Shown here: piece after piece, positions 61,197 through 64,000 of the stretch
How positions within the stretch are numbered: position 1 is the stretch's first letter
Layout: every line of letters begins with the position of its first letter
Origin: Solimonas sp040066175
Lineage (GTDB): Bacteria; Pseudomonadota; Gammaproteobacteria; Nevskiales; Nevskiaceae
Direction of reading: 5' to 3'
Length of the DNA: 64,000 bases
NCBI RefSeq assembly: GCF_040066175.1
Contig: NZ_JBEAAM010000017.1
Coordinates: 1-64,000 of the forward strand
Notes under the pieces: generated by a model
Database searches by the model: none
Seen by the model: the letters and a program-made list of their open reading frames with translations, nothing else
Told to the model about the DNA's origin: nothing
Made by a program: the position numbers and the translations under genes

Positions 61197-63148
61197 TTGC
61201 TGACGATCGCAAACCGGCCGTCCGGCTTGTCGAACAGGCTGAAGAAGCGCACCAGATCGACGCGGCTGCCGCGCACCGACAGCTCGTCGCCGAGCAGCAT
61301 GTCGCCGACGCCGGCGTTGCCGACCATCATCTTCAGGAACAGGTTCTTGGTCAGTTCCAGCGTCGCGTTGGCGGTCGGATCGCGCGCTGCGGCGCGGTGG
61401 TGCAGCACGCCGTTTTCCAGCCACAGCACGTAGCTCTGTCCGGTGTCCTTGAGCACGAGATTGATCGACAGGCTGAGGTTGGCGGCGGCCGGGCCGTCGA
61501 GATTGCCGGCCATCGCGTCGAGGAAGCGCTCGACCGGCGTGTGCGCGAGCACGTCGAGCAGTTTCGTGCGATCGAGGCCACCGCTGTCGGGGATGCCATG
61601 GCGCAGTTCGCTGGCAGCCGTGAGATAGCTGTTGCGCCAGGTCGCCGACTCGGCCACGTAGCCCATCTGCTCGTAGGTGTCGGCGAGCAGAGCGGCGGCG
61701 CCGTCCGCACGGGGCTGCGCGAACATCACGTGATTGAGCAGTTCCGCAGCCCAGCGGTATTCACCGCGCGCGTAGGCCTCGCGCGCGGTGACGATCACCT
61801 TCGCGGCGCCGCCCATCGCCTCGACGTAGCGGCGCGACACGTCCTCCGGCGGCAGCGGGTCCAGGTGCGCGGGGTTGCCGTCGTAGATGCCGAGGTAGTG
61901 CTGGTACACGGCCTTGACGTTGTGGCGCAGGTCGCCGTAGTAGCCGCGCGTACCGAAGTAGCTGGCCAGCGAGTCCGGCAGTTTGACGCGCTCGGCGATC
62001 TGCGGCGCGGTGTAGCCGGCGTTCATCAGGCGCACGGTCTGGTCGTGGGTGTAGCGATAGACGTCGCGGTGCTTGGTGATGAACTCGCGGATGCGCGCGG
62101 CTTCCCACACCGGCCAGTTGTGCGACATGAACGCGACTTCCGCGCCGGCGGCGTGGTCGAGCGCCTGGTCGAGGTAGTTGCTCCACAGCAGCGTGTCGCG
62201 CACCTTGGCGCCGCGGATCGGCAGCAGGTTGTGCATGGTCTGCGCGAGGATCTCGGCGCCGCAATAGGCCTTCAGCTCCGGTATCGAGAAGGTCAGTTCC
62301 GCCGGCGCTTCGGAATGCGGCACGTTGTGGAACACGAAGCGGAGGCCATCGACGTCCAGTTCCTGCGTCGGCTGCGTGATGGTCTGGGTCGGGGTCAGGA
62401 TGCCGAAGGTGCCATAGACGACGGCGCGGCCGAGGCCGGCATCGACCAGCCCGGTGGCCGAGCGCGGCAGCGAGCGGCCGAATTGATAGGTCGAGCGCCG
62501 GCCCATCGCGGTACCGACCAGTACGTTCTCGCTGGTGGCTTCTTCGAGGAAGCCTTGCGGCGCGATGATCGGTACCCCGCGCGCCGCGGCTTCCTCGGCC
62601 GACAGCACGCCGAGCACGCCGCCGAAGTGGTCGATGTGGCTGTGGGTGAAGATCACCGCCGAAACGGGCTTGTCGCCGAGGTGTTTGCGCGCGAACGCGA
62701 TCGCCGCGGCGGCGCTTTCCTTCGCGGTCAGCGGATCGACGACGATCCAGCCGGAGCGGCCGTCGATCAGCGTCATGTTGGCGATGTCGAAGCCGCGTAG
62801 CTGGTGGATGCCGTCACGGACCTTGAACAGCCCGACCTGGCCGTTGAGCTGGGCGTGGCGCCACAGGCTCGGATTGACGGTGTCGGGCGCCGGCCCCTGG
62901 ATGTAGGTCCAGGCGTCGAAGTCCATCAGCACCGACCCGTCGGCGCCGACGATTTTGCCTTGCGGCCGGGCGATCAGGCCGCGCGCGGCGTCGTCGAAGT
63001 CCTGGCGGTCGTCCAGCTTGAGGACCTTCGCAAAGCTCGCATTGACTGCGCGTGTCGTGGCGGTCGCGTCGCCGCTGACGACCGGCTGCTGCGGCTTGCA
63101 GCCCGTTGTGCAGAGCAGCACCACCGCCAGCCACGATCTGATGTTCAT
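61193..63148 (-). CDS. Alkylsulfatase-type metallo-beta-lactamase-fold lipoprotein (SdsA1/YjcS-like)
   Basis: A 651-residue lipoprotein-like enzyme. Signal peptide with lipobox CTTGC (Cys17). The metal-binding motif HSHIDH lies at residues 169-174 (THSHIDHFGG), followed by the second-half motifs of linear alkylsulfatases (FVFHNVPHSEAPAELTFSIP, AEVAFMSHNWPVWEAARIRE). The dimerisation helix region and a C-terminal SCP2-like domain (about 520-651) complete the SdsA1 layout. It hydrolyses alkyl sulfate esters such as dodecyl sulfate to alcohol and sulfate, feeding fatty-acid breakdown. The AraC gene follows with overlap. It starts divergent from a small flagellar-like gene, with 181 bases between starts. 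Confidence 0.9.
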   Translation of the reverse strand: MNIRSWLAVVLLCTTGCKPQQPVVSGDATATTRAVNASFAKVLKLDDRQDFDDAARGLIARPQGKIVGADGSVLMDFDAWTYIQGPAPDTVNPSLWRHAQLNGQVGLFKVRDGIHQLRGFDIANMTLIDGRSGWIVVDPLTAKESAAAAIAFARKHLGDKPVSAVIFTHSHIDHFGGVLGVLSAEEAAARGVPIIAPQGFLEEATSENVLVGTAMGRRSTYQFGRSLPRSATGLVDAGLGRAVVYGTFGILTPTQTITQPTQELDVDGLRFVFHNVPHSEAPAELTFSIPELKAYCGAEILAQTMHNLLPIRGAKVRDTLLWSNYLDQALDHAAGAEVAFMSHNWPVWEAARIREFITKHRDVYRYTHDQTVRLMNAGYTAPQIAERVKLPDSLASYFGTRGYYGDLRHNVKAVYQHYLGIYDGNPAHLDPLPPEDVSRRYVEAMGGAAKVIVTAREAYARGEYRWAAELLNHVMFAQPRADGAAALLADTYEQMGYVAESATWRNSYLTAASELRHGIPDSGGLDRTKLLDVLAHTPVERFLDAMAGNLDGPAAANLSLSINLVLKDTGQSYVLWLENGVLHHRAAARDPTANATLELTKNLFLKMMVGNAGVGDMLLGDELSVRGSRVDLVRFFSLFDKPDGRFAIVSK

Positions 63149-63273
63149 GCTCCGTCCCCCGCTGATGTCCGCAGTCGCCCGATCGCCTGGCCCCGCGCAC
63201 AGGAACAGACCCCGGCGGTGGCCCGCTATGCCCCGTCACGGCGACTTGGGCGTAGTATGTATTCTCCAAGGGG

Positions 63274-63285
63274 CGTGCGCGCACG
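63274..63285. promoter_or_regulatory. 12-bp palindrome in the divergent region before the flagellar-like gene
   Basis: CGTGCGCGCACG is a perfect 12-base palindrome 45 bases before ATG 63330. The 181-base space between the alkylsulfatase and the small gene also has a TA-rich patch at 63253-63262 that may be a -10 region. A regulator site is possible, but G+C-rich palindromes arise easily by chance here. Confidence 0.25.
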
Positions 63286-63329
63286 GGTGACCGCCGCGGC
63301 GTAGAGTCTGGATGCAGAGGTGCGGTGCG

Positions 63330-63557
63330 ATGATCGACTCGGTCAGTTCATCGGCGTTGCTGGGCGTGCGGTCCGGCCTGCGAGCGCTGGACCGGTCGGC
63401 ATTGCAGGTGGCGCAGGCCGGCACGACACGTCCCGACCGCCTGCCGATCGAGGCCTTGCTGGAGGGCCGTCAGGCGCAGCGCCAGACCGAGGCTTCGATC
63501 CGCGTCTTCCAGACCATCGATCAGACGCTGGGCAGCCTGCTCGACGTCTTCGCGTGA
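63330..63557 (+). CDS. Small flagellar hook/rod-like protein
   Basis: A 75-residue protein. ATG 63330 follows GAGG at 63318-63321. It begins SSSALLGVRSGLRALDRSALQVAQAG and ends ALLEGRQAQRQTEASIRVFQ then TIDQTLGSLLDVF, which resembles the N- and C-terminal helices of flagellar rod and hook proteins (where the end reads like IQAQRAYEANAKVIKTADEML) with the middle domain missing. Such mini-proteins are common near SprA-like genes in gammaproteobacteria. The next gene starts one base after its stop, so they are co-transcribed. Confidence 0.65.
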   Translation: MIDSVSSSALLGVRSGLRALDRSALQVAQAGTTRPDRLPIEALLEGRQAQRQTEASIRVFQTIDQTLGSLLDVFA

Positions 63558-63558
63558 C

Positions 63559-64000
63559 ATGGAGTCGGTCGCGTCAACGCCATTGCAGGGCCAGACCGGC
63601 GGGCTGGCGGAGGACGCGCGGCTGCGCGAATTGCAGCGGCGCGACCAGCAGGTGCGCCGCCATGAACTGGCGCATCGCACCGTCGGCAGCCCTTACACCA
63701 GCCCGGCGCGCTTCGACTACCAGACCGGTCCCGACGGGCGCCGCTATGCGGTGGGCGGCGAGGTGCGCATCGACGCCGCGCCGGTGGCCGGGGATCTGGA
63801 AGCCACGGTGGCCAAGATGCGCATCGTCATCGCCGCGGCCTTGGCCCCGGTCGATCCATCCACCCAGGACCGCGCGGTGGCGGCGCGTGCGGGACGCGAA
63901 CTGCAGCAGGCGACCATCGAGCTGCGCCGCGAGCAGGTGGATCAGGCGCTCGGGCCGTACCGCGAGGCGCCGCCGCGGTCCGGGGCCGCGATCGACGTCA
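63559..64000 (+). CDS. SprA-related putative metalloprotease, N-terminal part (runs off the window)
   Basis: The first 147 residues of a protein cut by the window edge. It has HELAH in RRHELAHRTVGSPYTSP, an HExxH zinc-type motif, followed by FDYQTGPDGRRYAVGGEV and DLEATVAKMRIVIAAALAPVDPSTQDRAVAA. This is the pattern of the SprA-related/CJM1_0395 family of putative metalloproteases. ATG 63559 lies one base after the end of the small flagellar-like gene. No signal peptide is visible. Function is unsettled; the association with the hook-like protein suggests a role at the envelope or in motility. Confidence 0.75.
   Translation, partial: MESVASTPLQGQTGGLAEDARLRELQRRDQQVRRHELAHRTVGSPYTSPARFDYQTGPDGRRYAVGGEVRIDAAPVAGDLEATVAKMRIVIAAALAPVDPSTQDRAVAARAGRELQQATIELRREQVDQALGPYREAPPRSGAAIDV

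Overview
The window is a dense, G+C-rich bacterial chromosome segment with 56 protein genes, almost no non-coding DNA, and no rRNA, tRNA, CRISPR array or intact mobile element that I can see. The gene families (aryl-polyene genes, a ydbH/ydbL pair, many OmpA and TSP3-type envelope proteins, several acyl-CoA dehydrogenases, an HD-GYP/DUF3369 regulator, a GlyGly-CTERM-type tail) suggest a gammaproteobacterium near the Nevskiales/Solimonadaceae or Xanthomonadales. That placement is an inference from gene content, not from a marker gene.

Layout. 1-1.1 kb: two small secreted or lipoprotein-like genes of clearly lower G+C than the rest. 1.15-8.9 kb: one tightly overlapped operon holding the right-hand part of an aryl-polyene (APE) type pathway: glycosyltransferase, thioesterase, LolA-like protein, MMPL exporter, DUF3261 lipoprotein, dehydratase, ketoreductase and ketosynthase, followed by a secreted two-repeat protein. 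9-12.5 kb: a POT peptide transporter and an M2 peptidase lipoprotein. 12.7-18.3 kb: a receiver-EAL regulator, a YdbL/YdbH envelope lipid-transport pair and a cNMP-binding patatin phospholipase. 18.4-23.1 kb: two OmpA/TSP3 paralogues that share a promoter-like element, and a secreted prolyl oligopeptidase. 23.2-26.5 kb: a TetR regulator with paired palindromic operators upstream of a long FadE. 26.5-31 kb: a CorA transporter, and a FecR-domain protein paired with a TPR/beta-barrel protein resembling a Slam-type translocon. 31-35.5 kb: a two-subunit acyl-CoA dehydrogenase, a MOSC protein and a membrane protein. 35.5-43.7 kb: a lipase-like lipoprotein, PpnN, a DUF305 protein, an LVIVD-repeat lipoprotein, an enoyl-reductase-like protein and an HD-GYP regulator.

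43.7-51.1 kb is a leftward run of seven catabolic genes facing a divergent LysR regulator: two SDRs, two zinc-free MDR reductases, an MFS transporter and, at its centre, a phosphotransferase next to an acyl-CoA dehydrogenase with the ADGPDEVH signature. The last pair looks like the two halves of the ACAD10/ACAD11 enzymes that phosphorylate and dehydrate 4-hydroxyacyl-CoAs, so the operon is a good candidate for hydroxy-acid breakdown.

52-63.1 kb is rich in exported hydrolases: an M14 carboxypeptidase with a GlyGly-CTERM-like tail, a HEAT-like secreted protein, an M28-like and an esterase-D-like lipoprotein, and an alkylsulfatase-type metallo-beta-lactamase co-transcribed with an AraC regulator, with pdxH and a YhdH/AcuI reductase between them. 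The right edge holds a small flagellar-hook-like protein and the start of a SprA-related metalloprotease.

Together the genes describe a free-living bacterium with a strong investment in envelope lipids and in the import, activation and beta-oxidation of fatty or hydroxy acids. Start codons were chosen from ribosome-binding sites, signal peptides and overlaps. All functions are read from sequence motifs without database searches.
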